Source: JAODBJ01 sp963782465 (GTDB lineage: Bacteria > Actinomycetota > Acidimicrobiia > IMCC26256 > PALSA-610). Taken from it: 64,000 bases of DNA. The DNA lies in NCBI GenBank assembly GCA_963782465.1, contig CAWAJR010000005.1, positions 620,001 through 684,000 of the forward strand, given 5' to 3'. Every line of letters begins with the position of its first letter. Position 1 is the stretch's first letter. A program made the position numbers and the translations under genes. Under the pieces are notes generated by a model, which saw nothing but the letters and a program-made list of their open reading frames with translations, was not told the origin of the DNA and searched no databases. Shown in pieces: positions 27,753 to 36,660 of the stretch.

Positions 27753-27868
27753 TCGTGACAGTGTGCCACCGCCGGAACGGCGTCGTCGTCGCTGCACGCG
27801 TCACGCCCGCCCGGCGCGGTACTCACCGATCCTGACGGGGGCACGGGCATCGGGTGGTGAGCAACGAC

Positions 27869-30191
27869 TCAGGGCTCGACGCCCCGGATCGCCGTCGAGG
27901 GCGCGCCCAGTTCGCGTTCTGCCGCGGCAAGCGCACTCGCCTTGGAGAAGGTGACCCGGGCCGGCGCAAGCGGCGGCGCGGTGGGCGCGATGCCGATTGC
28001 CTCGGTCGTGCCGACGTTGCCGACGTCCCCGTAGAACGGCGCGTCACCGAAGTTCGACACCCGCCCAGTGTTCGTCAGCGTCCAGTAGCCGTGCCCTGAC
28101 GGTGTCGTCGCGATGCCGACGACGTTCCCGTTCGCATTCGAGGGTGCGCCGTAGAAGCGAGCGTCGCCGAAGGCGAAGATCCCGCCATCGGACGCGACGA
28201 GCCAGTAGCCGTGGCGGGTCGGCGTCGCGGCCATGCCGACGATCGGCTTCTGCAGCGCGAGGTTGCCGGTCGATCCATAGAAGTGCGCGTCGCCGAACGC
28301 GAAGATCCCGCCGTCGGACGCGACGAGCCAGTAGCCGTGGCCGGTCGGTGTCGCGGCCATGCCGACGATCGGTTTGCGGAGTGCGAGGTTGCCGGTCGAC
28401 CCATAGAAGTGCGCGTCGCCGAACGCGAAGATCCCGCCGTCGGACGCGACGAGCCAGTAGCCCGCGCCGTCGTGCGCCGGCGTCATACCGAGCACCGGCT
28501 GGCGGAGCGCGAGGTTGCCGGTCGATCCGTAGAAGTGCGCGTTGCCGTAGCTGAAGATGCCGCCGTCGCGACCGAGCAGCCAGTAGCCGGCACCGTTGGG
28601 TGTCGTACGCAGAGAGACGATGGGAGCTTGTAACCCGACCCTCGTTGCGTCACCGTGGTAGACCGCGTCGCCGAAGTTCGCGACCTGCCCGTGCGCGCCG
28701 CCGATGAAGTAGCCCTCGCTACCCGAACCGGCGAGCGACACCTTGTGCGGCGACGTCGCGGTGTTGTCGGTGACGATGACGGTCGCGTTGCGCGTCGCGA
28801 GCTTCGCGGGCGCGAAGTACACGACCGCCTTGCACGACGCGCCGGCCGCGAGCACACGCGGGCGCCCCTTCGGGAAACAGTTCGTCACGCCGAAGAAGTC
28901 GGGAGCGGCACCACCGAACGCGATGTTCTTCAGTGAGACCGCGGCCGGACCGTTGTTCTTCACGGTGATGGTCTTGCCGGCGCCGTACGTCCCGACGCGC
29001 TGCGGCCCGAACGCGATCGTTGACGGCGTGACCCGCGTGGTGCCGAGTGTCCCTTGCGCGTTGTTGCCCGGCGGCGTCGTGGTCGTTGTTGCCGTGTTCC
29101 CGGGGATCGTCGACGTCGTGGTCGGGTTGCTGTCGTGCGGCGGCAGCGACATTACGCGGAACGTGTCGGTCGGCGACTGCGACCCGTTGTCGCCGGTGAC
29201 GACGAACAGGCGCGTCCCGTCGGGCGAGATGGCGAGGCCGGCCTGCTCCACCGTTTGGGACACGGAACCGAAGTCGAACGACTCCAGCTGGTCGCCGGGA
29301 TCACCGAGCGGGTACACCACGAGGTCCCGTGCCGTAGACGGCGTCCATGCCGCCGACGACGAGGCCGTCGCCGATCTCGACGGCAACGGGGTACGGGTTG
29401 GCGGGGTACACGACCCCGTCGGTTCGGAGGTCGGACAGTCGCAGTTCGTCGAACTGGTACGGCGCGCCGGTGGCGGCGACGAAGGTCGAGCCGTCGGGCG
29501 CGAACGCGAAGTCCTCGCCGTGGCCGAGCGACGGGCTGGTCTCGAACACGGGCCCGAAGACCGTCGGCGGCGTGGTCGTGAGGTCGACGCGCGACAGCAC
29601 GAGCGGCGACATTCCGGGCGGGTACGACAGGACCGTGTTCGGGTCGGCCGGGTCCGCGACCAAGCCGGTGGAGTACGGGAAGAGCAGGTTCGGGAACGAC
29701 TGCGTCGAACCGTCGACAAGCGACACCCGAACGAGCGTGACTTGCGCCGCGTAGTTCATCGTGCCGACCCAGAGTGCCCCCGCCGCGGAGACGATGTCGC
29801 CGACGCCGGTGAGGCCGGACACCAGGGTGCGGGTACGGGTGAGTGTCGTCGTGTCGATCTCGTCGACCGTGCCGGCCGTGGCGGCGAGCACGTACAACTT
29901 GTCACCGACGACGACGAGGCCCTTGGCGCCCGCTTCGCCCGCGATCGTCGTGACGAGCGTGCCGTCGTAATCGAGGACGGCGATGCTGTCGGTATTGCCG
30001 AGCGCGACGAACACGTGCGCCGTCGCGGGGTCGAGGATCATGGCGCTCATCCGGCCCGGCAGCGGTGTCGCGTCGAGCGATTGCATTTCTGCCGTCGTCG
30101 CGTGCGCCGGTGCGACGACGCCCACCATCGCAACGGCCGCCAAAAGCGAGGACGCCACCACCATCCGTCGCCTTACCCCACCTCGCACCAT
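27869..30191 (-). CDS. Secreted beta-propeller / Ig / 42-residue-repeat protein (frame broken near 29330)
   Basis: About 774 residues when bridged. The start at ATG 30191 gives an n-region with arginines and the signal MVVASSLLAAVAMVGVVAPAHA; ATG 30164 has a better ribosome site (AAGG) but loses the arginines. Residues about 30-330 form a YVTN-like beta-propeller (AMILDPATAHVFVALGNTDS). The frame shifts near 29330 (one extra or two missing bases around CACGGGACC), then continues. An Ig-like choice-of-anchor domain follows (VTPSTIAFGPQRVGTYGAG, CKAVVYFAP). The C-terminus has about six repeats of the GYWLVASDGGIFAFGDAHFY type. It is probably a secreted surface protein; the ligand is unknown. 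Confidence 0.8.
28049..28680 (-). repeat. Tandem 126-bp repeats encoding 42-residue units
   Basis: The sequence GAAGAT recurs at 28175, 28301, 28427 and 28553, exactly 126 bp apart, within nearly identical flanks. Each unit codes for one 42-residue GYWLVASDGG-type repeat; the outermost copies are more divergent. Confidence 0.85.
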
Positions 30192-30325
30192 AGAGCGAGA
30201 CGTACGACGGGCGACCACGGAACGTAACTTCGAGAATGCTTACTGTGACATCTGGCAGCGGGCGACGCGCAACCGGATGCACCCTGCCCCGTCATCGTCA
30301 CGCCGGTCTGAGCTGTCGTGTGCAG

Positions 30326-30398
30326 TGGGCCGCCAGGGACTCGAACCCTGAACCTGCGGATTAAAAGTCCGATGCTCTGCCAGTTGAGCTAGCGGCCC
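30326..30398 (-). tRNA. tRNA-Lys (anticodon TTT)
   Basis: The minus strand folds as a 73-nt tRNA. Acceptor arms GGGCCGC and GCGGCCC pair perfectly, the D arm is AGCTCAACTGGCAGAGC, the anticodon stem and loop are CGGACTTTTAATCCG with TTT, and the T arm is CAGGGTTCGAGTCCCTG. The discriminator base is A and CCA is not encoded. It marks the left edge of a segment bounded by 74-bp direct repeats. Confidence 0.96.
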
Positions 30399-30469
30399 GG
30401 GGGCCTGGAGAAATCGGGGGTGAACACCCGGCACGACTTCGCAGCCTCCTGGCGGCGACTGTACCGGCG
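30396..30469. repeat. 74-bp direct repeat, left copy
   Basis: Starting CCCGGGGGCCTGGAGAAATC, it matches 32785-32858 in the same orientation with about seven mismatches and no gaps by eye. It covers the first three bases of tRNA-Lys and its upstream flank. The two copies bracket 2.3 kb and could be remnants of an insertion or of a tandem duplication of the tRNA-Lys leader. Confidence 0.85.
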
Positions 30470-30510
30470 CGCGCCGATCGAGCCGGCCCGGAAATGGGCC
30501 GCGGCGTGAA

Positions 30511-30753
30511 CTACGCGCGCTTCACGCGACGCTTTGGAGCGACAGGAACTGTGAAGTCGATGTCGAGCGCCCTCGGGTCGACCTGCAGAGCGTCCGCGAG
30601 TTTCCGCACCACCGCCGCGCTCGCTTTGGTCTTGTCGCCTAGTTCGAGCTCGGTCAGATAGGCGTTCGATATCTGTGCCGTAACGGCGAGCTGCGACTTC
30701 GTCATGCCGCGCGCCAAGCGAATGCCGCTCAGGGCCCAGCGATTGAACGCCAT
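30511..30753 (-). CDS. Small XRE-type helix-turn-helix regulator
   Basis: 80 residues. A Cro/CI-type HTH spans about residues 8-62 (GIRLARGMTKSQLAVTAQIS, AYLTELELGDKTKASAAVVR, KLADALQVDPRAL), and the tail is basic (PKRRVKRA). It lies within the repeat-bounded segment, upstream of two other unknown genes. A dyad at 30885-30898 could be its operator. Such regulators are common in small mobile segments. Confidence 0.85.
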   Translation of the reverse strand: MAFNRWALSGIRLARGMTKSQLAVTAQISNAYLTELELGDKTKASAAVVRKLADALQVDPRALDIDFTVPVAPKRRVKRA

Positions 30754-30884
30754 TACGAGTACCCCACGCTCGAGCTGAAGGACCCAGCGAAATCGCGCTC
30801 ACTGGTCGTTTGGGCAGGTCACACGCTACTTACGTCAGTGTAACTACAGCGGTATTTCGCTATGTGTCCGTGCCGAGGATGACG

Positions 30885-30898
30885 TGACACCCGTGTCA
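30885..30898. promoter_or_regulatory. TGACAC-CC-GTGTCA dyad, possible XRE operator
   Basis: A perfect 6-bp inverted repeat with a 2-bp centre in the 183-bp gap between the divergent XRE gene (start 30753) and the small plus-strand gene (30937). The spacing suits a small HTH dimer. No binding evidence is available. Confidence 0.45.
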
Positions 30899-30936
30899 TG
30901 GGACGCTCGCGCAGGTGTGCAGAGTAGGGGTGGAGC

Positions 30937-31071
30937 ATGGAAGACGATCACACGAAGGCGAGGGACCCACGATCAGGCGAACACCTGCTGACGCTCGCGG
31001 CGGAGGTCGCAACGATCCTCGCGGCGCTCGTCGCGACGGTCACGCTCGTCCTCGTCATCGCTCTGCGATAG
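30937..31071 (+). CDS. 44-residue single-span membrane peptide (tentative)
   Basis: ATG 30937 follows AGGGGTGGAG. The product has a charged N-terminus (MEDDHTKARDPRSGEH) and one hydrophobic helix (VATILAALVATVTLVLVIAL) to TAG 31069-31071. It overlaps the 3' end of the opposite-strand gene 30973-31254, whose Arg/Asp-rich tail is antisense to this helix, so one of the two readings may be a shadow. Small single-span actinobacterial proteins of this layout exist. It is divergent from the XRE gene. Confidence 0.4.
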   Translation: MEDDHTKARDPRSGEHLLTLAAEVATILAALVATVTLVLVIALR

Positions 31072-31254
31072 AGACTGGTTGGACGGCTTCGTCGATAGGC
31101 CGAGGACATTTGCCTTCGCTTGGACAGCCCCTGCGGAACGATCGTGCTTCATAGCCATGACTCGCCTCGGAGTGTTCTCGGGGATCTCCCGCTTTAACTG
31201 GTTGATCTCACCGGTTGTCCAACGCCTACCCGAGTTGGTCGGCGTCTTGGCCAT
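30973..31254 (-). CDS. Small Myb/SANT-like conserved protein
   Basis: 93 residues starting MAKTPTNSGRRWTTGEINQL. Residues 8-60 match a family of short proteins with a Trp-centred helix motif (RRWTTGEINQLKREIPENTP, then AVQAKANVLGLSTKPSNQS); relatives usually end near this NQS. The Arg/Asp/Glu-rich extension of about 30 residues is therefore odd and may be non-native. The start overlaps the end of the upstream gene by 29 bp. Relatives are widespread in bacteria but of unknown function, possibly nucleic-acid binding. Confidence 0.6.
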   Translation of the reverse strand: MAKTPTNSGRRWTTGEINQLKREIPENTPRRVMAMKHDRSAGAVQAKANVLGLSTKPSNQSLSQSDDEDERDRRDERREDRCDLRRERQQVFA

Positions 31255-32158
31255 GATCTAGCTCCTCTAGTGATCGGTCACGATGAGAGCTGCTTCGAGG
31301 CAAGCTCCCTGCCGCCGAGCCGATGCGCGTCGACAGGCCGTGAGCCTGGTCGGCTGCGGCTTCCTCCCCGCCGGCGCAACCCGAACCAAGCGCGGTAGCT
31401 AACACCTCGAGCAACTCCACGACCTTCGCGACCTGAATGAACGCAGCAGCGTTGATGGGCTCGTGCGATCGGACTTCGAAGATCAGTTCCCCGGAACGGA
31501 GTGTCCAGACGTTTCGCAATACCGCTGGCGCGGAGGGTGCCAGGGCTGCAGGCTCAGCAGGTTGCGCACTTACCTCCGAGGTCGTGTCTTGGCGAGCAAC
31601 CGGAGGGCGCGGTTCTGGAACCTCCTCGGACTCGTCCACTAGTACGACCTTGTCATCCGTTCTCTCGGCCAGGCGCGCGTACGCGGCGCTGTAAGCAAAC
31701 GACTCAGCGAACCGGCTCTTCCAGTTCGGACCTACCCCGTACTTCTGCACCGCGATGTTGCCGAGGTGGTTCAGCAGTAGCGGCGTGCCGTGAGTTGACG
31801 CGTCGTACATGGCGCGGAACACGTTGGCGGTGCGGAACGCTTGCCGGAGTGCCGCCAGCTCATCTTCTGCGCTGACCGGGTGAGCGATTCGCCATCCCAG
31901 GTCCGTGATCTCGACGACGTCCCCGCGGCCGCTGATTAGCCCCCAGTCGCGAAAGGCAGCCATCCGTTGCCTGAACGCACCGCTGTTCGTCGTCGAGTGA
32001 CCCATATAGCCAGCGAACGTGTCGACCGACTGCTGTCGCCCATACCGTCCAGCTTCTCGGAGGACCGTCGCAGCCTCGTCGAGATGGACAACCGGAAAGC
32101 CTGTCGCCTTCTTGCGTCCTCGCTTCTGGCCGCTGTCCTGCGAGCTCGTGTCTGACAT
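31226..32158 (-). CDS. Hypothetical protein, accessory segment
   Basis: 310 residues beginning MSDTSSQDSGQKRGRKKATG. The basic N-terminus is followed by a helical region (DEAATVLREAGRYGRQQSVD, FAGYMGHSTTNSGAFRQRMA, WGLISGRGDVVEITDLGWRI) that looks like paired winged-helix domains. A Pro/Ala-rich linker and a C-terminal part follow. The family is not recognised. Base composition is noticeably less GC-biased than in the flanking genes, suggesting acquisition. The last about 30 residues overlap the next gene and may not be native. Confidence 0.65.
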   Translation of the reverse strand: MSDTSSQDSGQKRGRKKATGFPVVHLDEAATVLREAGRYGRQQSVDTFAGYMGHSTTNSGAFRQRMAAFRDWGLISGRGDVVEITDLGWRIAHPVSAEDELAALRQAFRTANVFRAMYDASTHGTPLLLNHLGNIAVQKYGVGPNWKSRFAESFAYSAAYARLAERTDDKVVLVDESEEVPEPRPPVARQDTTSEVSAQPAEPAALAPSAPAVLRNVWTLRSGELIFEVRSHEPINAAAFIQVAKVVELLEVLATALGSGCAGGEEAAADQAHGLSTRIGSAAGSLPRSSSHRDRSLEELDHGQDADQLG

Positions 32159-32413
32159 CGGTGACGCCCCTCGACAATCTGTTGTTCTTGATGGTACTAC
32201 GGAGGGGGACTGAGTTCGAGTCTCATTAGTACCGTGATCGTCTCATGACGTTCACAGCGCGATGGACCACGTGTGACCTGCACCAATGTCGGGCGTTATG
32301 AGACTGCCAACGCCGGTCCTCGTACTGCCATGGACCGGCACACGTCCGGTGACCCATGGAGGTCTCCATCACCGTGTGCCGCGGCGCCCGCGGCACCAGC
32401 GGTGTGGCACTCT

Positions 32414-32441
32414 GGAGATGCTTGGCAGCAACTCACTCGCT
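32414..32441 (-). repeat. tRNA-Ser fragment duplicated 117 bp from the intact gene
   Basis: The 28 bases here match 32531-32558 inside tRNA-Ser with one mismatch (GGAGATGC against GGAGCTGC) and then 22 identical bases (core TTGGCAGCAACTCACTCGCT). The shared part covers one side of the anticodon stem and the variable arm. Such partial tRNA copies are left by integration, imprecise excision or local duplication. Confidence 0.75.
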
Positions 32442-32465
32442 GGCGTTGCCGGCGGTGTGCCTGCA

Positions 32466-32498
32466 GATAGGGGCCTCACGGCACGTGAGGCCCCTATC
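32466..32498 (-). terminator. Terminator of tRNA-Ser
   Basis: GATAGGGGCCTCACG (32466-32480) pairs perfectly with 32484-32498 around a GCA loop, a 15-bp stem, starting eight bases beyond the 3' end of the tRNA on the minus strand. There is no T-run, but the stem is exceptionally stable. Confidence 0.75.
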
Positions 32499-32505
32499 TC
32501 ATGCG

Positions 32506-32596
32506 CGGAAGGGGCGGGCTTCGAACCCGCGGAGCTGCTTGGCAGCAACTCACTCGCTTTTCAGGCGAGCGCCATAAACCACTCGGCCACCCTTCC
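32506..32596 (-). tRNA. tRNA-Ser (anticodon TGA)
   Basis: A 91-nt class II tRNA on the minus strand. Acceptor arms GGAAGGG and CCCTTCC, D arm TGGCCGAGTGG, anticodon stem and loop CTCGCCTGAAAAGCGAG with TGA, a long variable arm (GAGTTGCTGCCAAGCAGCTC) and T arm CGGGTTCGAAGCCCG. The discriminator is G; CCA is not encoded. Confidence 0.95.
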
Positions 32597-33125
32597 GGGA
32601 CGCGCGGAGGTTACCACGCGTCCTGATCGCGCGGATGGAAGGGTGGGTTGTGCAGTAGGGATCTGGTACTGAGGCGTCGCGACTCCGCCAGGAGACGTTC
32701 CAGGGACGAGCGAGTGGCGTTCCGGCGCCTCGAGCGCGCAGCCCGCCGACCAGGGCCGCGACGGCTCTCAACCGGCCTCAGCTGCCCGGGGGCCTGGAGA
32801 AATCGTGGGTGAAAACCGGGCACGACTTCGCAGGCTCCTGATGGCGACTGTACCAGCGGCGCGAGAACGAACCGACTTGAACTCGGCGAGGCCTGCGACA
32901 GCCCCCGGCGCTTGGGTGGGCGCGACGATCGTGCCTGTCGCCGGCCGCGCCAGGCGGCGAGGGCGACTGGTTCGGTGTGTTTCGCTCGGTGGCGCCGGAT
33001 GGCGACGCTGTTCACCATGAGCGAGAAGCCGATGAGGTCGAGAAGTTGTCCCGCAGCACCGAGCGAAATGGGCACGGGCGCAGCTCGTGGTCGTCCGGCG
33101 GGGCATCTGTGGGTACCGTCGTCCC
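32597..33125. other. Intergenic region carrying the right 74-bp repeat
   Basis: 529 bp without a supportable gene. On the minus strand the bases next to the repeat (GGGCAGCTGAGGCCGGTTGA) loosely resemble the 5' part of tRNA-Lys, which could be a decayed tRNA copy. The rest is probably the promoter region of the aldo/keto reductase gene. Confidence 0.5.
32785..32858. repeat. 74-bp direct repeat, right copy
   Basis: The partner of 30396-30469 in the same orientation. Here it is not attached to an intact tRNA. The mismatches are scattered, so the duplication is not recent. Confidence 0.85.
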
Positions 33126-34151
33126 GTGGCATACGAGCCGGCATCCGACCGCTACGACTCCATGCTGTACCGGCGTTGCGGGCGCAGCGGCATGCTGCTG
33201 CCGGCCGTGTCGCTCGGGCTGTGGCAGAACTTCGGCGCGGACCGGCCGCTCGAGACGAGCCGAGAGATCCTGCTCCGCGCCTTCGACTTCGGGATCACGC
33301 ACTTCGACCTCGCGAACAACTACGGCCCGCCGTATGGCACCGCCGAGGAAACGTTCGGTCATGTGTTGCACACCGACCTCCGTGCGCATCGCGACGAACT
33401 CGTCATCTCGACGAAGGCCGGCTACGACATGTGGCCGGGTCCGTACGGCAACTGGGGCTCGCGCAAGTACCTGCTCGCCAGCCTCGACCAGAGCCTGCGG
33501 CGAATGCGCGTCGACTACGTCGACATCTTCTACTCCCACCGCGTCGACCCCGACACGCCGGTCGAGGAAACGCTCGGTGCACTCGACACCGCGGTGCGGC
33601 AGGGCAAGGCCCTGTACGCGGGCATCTCGTCGTACTCCGCGCAACGCACGCGCGAGGCCACGACGATCCTGCGCGAGCTGGGGACACCGCTGCTGATCCA
33701 CCAGCCGTCGTACTCGATGCTCAACCGCTGGATCGAAGGTGGCCTGCTCGACGCGCTCGAGGAGACCGGCACCGGCTGCATCGTGTTCTCGCCGCTCGCG
33801 CAGGGGCTGCTCACCGACCGCTACCTCGACGGCATCCCGGAGGGTTCTCGCGGCGCGAACGACGGGTCATTGTCGCCGGAGTTCCTCAACGAGCGAAACA
33901 TCGCGCGGGCTCGGGCATTGAACGACATTGCCAACCGGCGGGGCCAGACACTCGCGCAACTTGCGATCGCATGGGTATTGCGCGACCCGCGCGTGACCTC
34001 GGCGCTGATCGGTGCGAGCAGCGTCCGCCAGCTCGAGGCGAACGTCGGCGCGCTCGCGAGCCTCGACCTGTCGGCCGACGAGCTCGCCGAGATCGACCGC
34101 TACGCCGTCGACTCCGGCATCAACCTTTGGGAACCGTCGAGCATCGCCTGA
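33126..34151 (+). CDS. Aldo/keto reductase (YghZ / glyceraldehyde-3-phosphate reductase type)
   Basis: 341 residues from GTG 33126 (VAYEPASDRYDSMLYRRCGR). The (beta/alpha)8 AKR fold shows its catalytic tetrad region: D in FDLANNYG with its Tyr, K in ISTKAGYDMWPGPYGNWGSR, H in YSHRVDPDTP. The NADP-binding end is GASSVRQLEANV. The pattern matches E. coli YghZ and the Kv-beta-like subgroup, which reduces L-glyceraldehyde 3-phosphate and methylglyoxal. It stands alone on the plus strand; a detoxification role is likely. Confidence 0.9.
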   Translation: MAYEPASDRYDSMLYRRCGRSGMLLPAVSLGLWQNFGADRPLETSREILLRAFDFGITHFDLANNYGPPYGTAEETFGHVLHTDLRAHRDELVISTKAGYDMWPGPYGNWGSRKYLLASLDQSLRRMRVDYVDIFYSHRVDPDTPVEETLGALDTAVRQGKALYAGISSYSAQRTREATTILRELGTPLLIHQPSYSMLNRWIEGGLLDALEETGTGCIVFSPLAQGLLTDRYLDGIPEGSRGANDGSLSPEFLNERNIARARALNDIANRRGQTLAQLAIAWVLRDPRVTSALIGASSVRQLEANVGALASLDLSADELAEIDRYAVDSGINLWEPSSIA

Positions 34152-34219
34152 CGCCCGACAACGCGCGCCGACTTCCTACGGATCCAGGCTCAGGTGGTCG
34201 GGCGGCAGACAGCGCGCGA

Positions 34220-34963
34220 TCAGCTCGTCGCAGCGTTGTCGGCCCGCGCTCCCGCTCGGCGCATCGTGACGGCCGCCCGGGGGCTCGCCCCGTCGGACTG
34301 TCCCACGGCCGGCACGGTGTCGCTGCGAAGCATGACCAGTCCGAGCCATGCGAACCAAACGATGAGCCCGAGCCCGAACAGCGCGCCTGCCGCTTCCGCC
34401 GACGGCACCGCGGTGACGATTCCTGCGGCGCCGGCGACGATACCGAGCCAGCACAGCGAGCGCGGCAGCGCTCGCGCCCGGCGCGAGACGCCACTGACCA
34501 ACAACACCCACAGCCCGCCGACGATCTCGATCCCGCCACCGAGCGCGTTCTGCACCGCGTCGATCGCCGACCACACGGGTTCGGCGCGCGCTGGGCTCGT
34601 GTCGTAGAGGTCGTTCACCGTGCCGATGCCGACGATGGCGATCATGCCGGAGGCGAGGACGAGGCCGGCCCAGATGACGCCGAAGGCAGTGACCGGCTTC
34701 AGGGTCTCGCCCAACGCATGCTGCAAACGTTCGTGCAGCGCGAAGACCAGGGGCACCAGTGCGATACCGAACACGATGAGGATCACGAACTGCCAGATGT
34801 ACAGCGCGCCTTCGTTGTCGGCGACGAACGCGACCGACTCCGCGGGAGTCGGATCGCCCATCGTGTAGTCCGACAGCACCGTCGCCGCCATCGCGAAACC
34901 GAACACGAACGTCGCGGCTTCGGCGAGTGCGGCAATCGCACCGATCTTGTGCCGTTCGAACAC
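34220..34963 (-). CDS. Integral membrane protein, DUF4386-like
   Basis: 247 residues from GTG 34963, which has a strong GGGAGG site six bases upstream. About six membrane helices are seen (IGAIAALAEAATFVFGFAMA; LYIWQFVILIVFGIALVPLV; VTAFGVIWAGLVLASGMIAI; GGIEIVGGLWVLLVSGVS; GIVAGAAGIVTAVPSAEAAG; LIVWFAWLGLVML). The layout resembles DUF4386 proteins of unknown function. The C-terminal tail is Arg/Ala-rich. Confidence 0.7.
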   Translation of the reverse strand: MFERHKIGAIAALAEAATFVFGFAMAATVLSDYTMGDPTPAESVAFVADNEGALYIWQFVILIVFGIALVPLVFALHERLQHALGETLKPVTAFGVIWAGLVLASGMIAIVGIGTVNDLYDTSPARAEPVWSAIDAVQNALGGGIEIVGGLWVLLVSGVSRRARALPRSLCWLGIVAGAAGIVTAVPSAEAAGALFGLGLIVWFAWLGLVMLRSDTVPAVGQSDGASPRAAVTMRRAGARADNAATS

Positions 34964-35404
34964 CTGAAGCCTCCCGCTGCTTCGGCCGTCGAACGAGTCG
35001 TTCCCGTCCGATCGAGTTGTTGGCGCAGCTCCATGAAGTGCGGCGGCAACCCTCGCGGCCGCACAAGACGGTAAGCGGACTGCGCTTGCACACGGCATTC
35101 GACGGCGGCATCGTCACCGGGTCGTCAAGATCTCGTCACACGAGCGTCGCGGTGCCTCAATCCAGCGCAGTGGTAGATGACGAACCGGAGCAGGGTTTGG
35201 AACTCCTCCCGGCCCGGTAGCTCGATCCTGTTGTGTGCACAGTTTCGGAACCGCCGGCGCGCCGCCGCGCTGAGCGCGGCAAGGCGCGTGTAGAGGAGAA
35301 CGTCTCAACGGCACGGGCGGCGAAGCACTGCGAACTTCGCCGCCGAACGCGCACCGTGGACCGAAAGGCAGCCCTCAGCCGCAGGTTTCGAAAGGGCGGC
35401 GACG
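34964..35404. other. Divergent intergenic region
   Basis: 441 bp between divergent genes at 34963 (-) and 35405 (+). A short palindrome TGTGTGCACA lies near 35233. No frame here has convincing coding character; it presumably holds both promoters. Confidence 0.45.
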
Positions 35405-36547
35405 ATGCCAGTCACCACAACACCCCGGCCCTCCACCGTCGCCCCAGGGCCCGCGACCGTCGAACGTGGATCGGGCGACATCCCCGCCTCGTGGGGGCAT
35501 TCGCCGCCGGGCTCGGCGTGGTCGCGGTCGCGGGCGGTGCAGGCGTCGGGATCCGCTACGCGGTGAAGACCGGCCTGAGTGCCACCACCGTCGTGGGGGG
35601 AGTGGTACTCGTCGTCGGGTTGGGCCTGCTGGCGTTCGCCGGCGCGTCGGCCTGGCGCGGCTCGCGCCGCTGGCAGCGGCTGTGGCTCGTGCCGGCAGCG
35701 ATCGTCGCGCTCGCGCTGATTTGGTCGTTGGCGCTCGGCGTCATGTCCGCGTACTCACCCCGCAACGCGCTCGGCACCGCCACACCCGCGAACGACGGGC
35801 AGGCGTATCGGACCGTCACATTCACGACGAGCGATCACGTGCGGATCGCCGCCTGGTACATCGCGTCCAAGAACAGGGCGGCTGTCGTCACGGTGCCCGG
35901 CGCGGGATCGACTCGTACGGCGACGCTCGCGCAAGCCGCGGTGCTGGGTGAGCATGGGTACGGCGTGCTGATGATCGACCCGCGCGGGCAGGGACGTAGC
36001 GGCGGAAGTGCGATGGACCTCGGCTGGTACGGCGACCGCGACATCGCGGCCGCGGTGACGTTCCTGACCCGCCAACCCGGCGTCGATCCGGCGCGCATCG
36101 GAGTGCTCGGCTTGTCGATGGGCGCCGAAGAGGCCATCGGCGCCGCCGGCACCGACAGCCGGATTCGCGCTCGTCGTCGGCGAGGGCGCAACGGGGCGTA
36201 CCGCGGCCGACAAGGCCGGCTGGCTTCCGGGCGGTCCCGCGGGAACGCTGCAACGCGGTCTGGACTGGCTCACCTTCACCGTGACCGACCTCCTCACCCC
36301 GGCACCCAAGCCGGCCCCGCTCCACGAGGCGGTCGCGCGGGCGCACACAACAACGTTCCTGCTCATCACCGCCGGACGAGTAGCCGACGAGACGCGCGCC
36401 GCCGAATACCTGCGCCGCGCGGCACCTGGACGCGTCGATGTGTGGCGCGTTCCGAACGCCACCCACACGCACGGGCTTGCGGCCGACCGTGCCGGCTGGA
36501 CCACACACGTCACCCAGTTCTTCGACCGGGCCTTACTCGGCGCGTAG
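35405..36547 (+). CDS. Membrane-anchored alpha/beta hydrolase, two frame breaks
   Basis: ATG 35405 has a good site (AAAGGGCGG). The first codons are in one frame (MPVTTTPRPSTVAPG); after the GGCC-containing stretch at 35427-35452 the next frame carries on (RRTWIGRHPRLVGAFAAGLG), consistent with one missing base. Three hydrophobic segments precede the hydrolase domain (VRIAAWYIASKNRAAVVTVP, GYGVLMIDPRGQGRSGGSA, nucleophile GLSMGAEEA). Near 36170 the frame shifts again (one extra base) and the third frame gives VVGEGATGRTAADKAGWLPG to FFDRALLGA. Bridged, it is about 380 residues. It resembles actinobacterial dienelactone-hydrolase-like esterases. It is either a pseudogene or a victim of sequence errors. 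Confidence 0.75.
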
Positions 36548-36660
36548 GCCCCGAAGGCGTGCTCGCAGACGAGCACGAACGCCCCCACGACGTCCCCGGC
36601 GGCCCGGCGCACGGCGAGCATGTTCCATCGCCGCTCCATCTTGCGGTCGCGCCCTCGTGG

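Larger units (their letters stand above)
32159..32505. other. Intergenic region with tRNA-Ser fragment and terminator
   Basis: 347 bp with no convincing gene; the frames crossing it are antisense to the tRNA or low in coding character. It holds a partial copy of the tRNA-Ser sequence (32414-32441) and the tRNA terminator (32466-32498). Confidence 0.6.

Noticed and set aside
28049..28680. CRISPR-like array
   Set aside because: The 126-bp periodicity is in frame and encodes 42-residue protein repeats; there are no short repeats with unique spacers.
32286..32672. Plus-strand frame of 128 residues over tRNA-Ser
   Set aside because: It is antisense to the tRNA and its terminator and has no coding character.
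33012..33701. Minus-strand frame opposite the aldo/keto reductase
   Set aside because: Antisense to a well-conserved reductase; no independent evidence.
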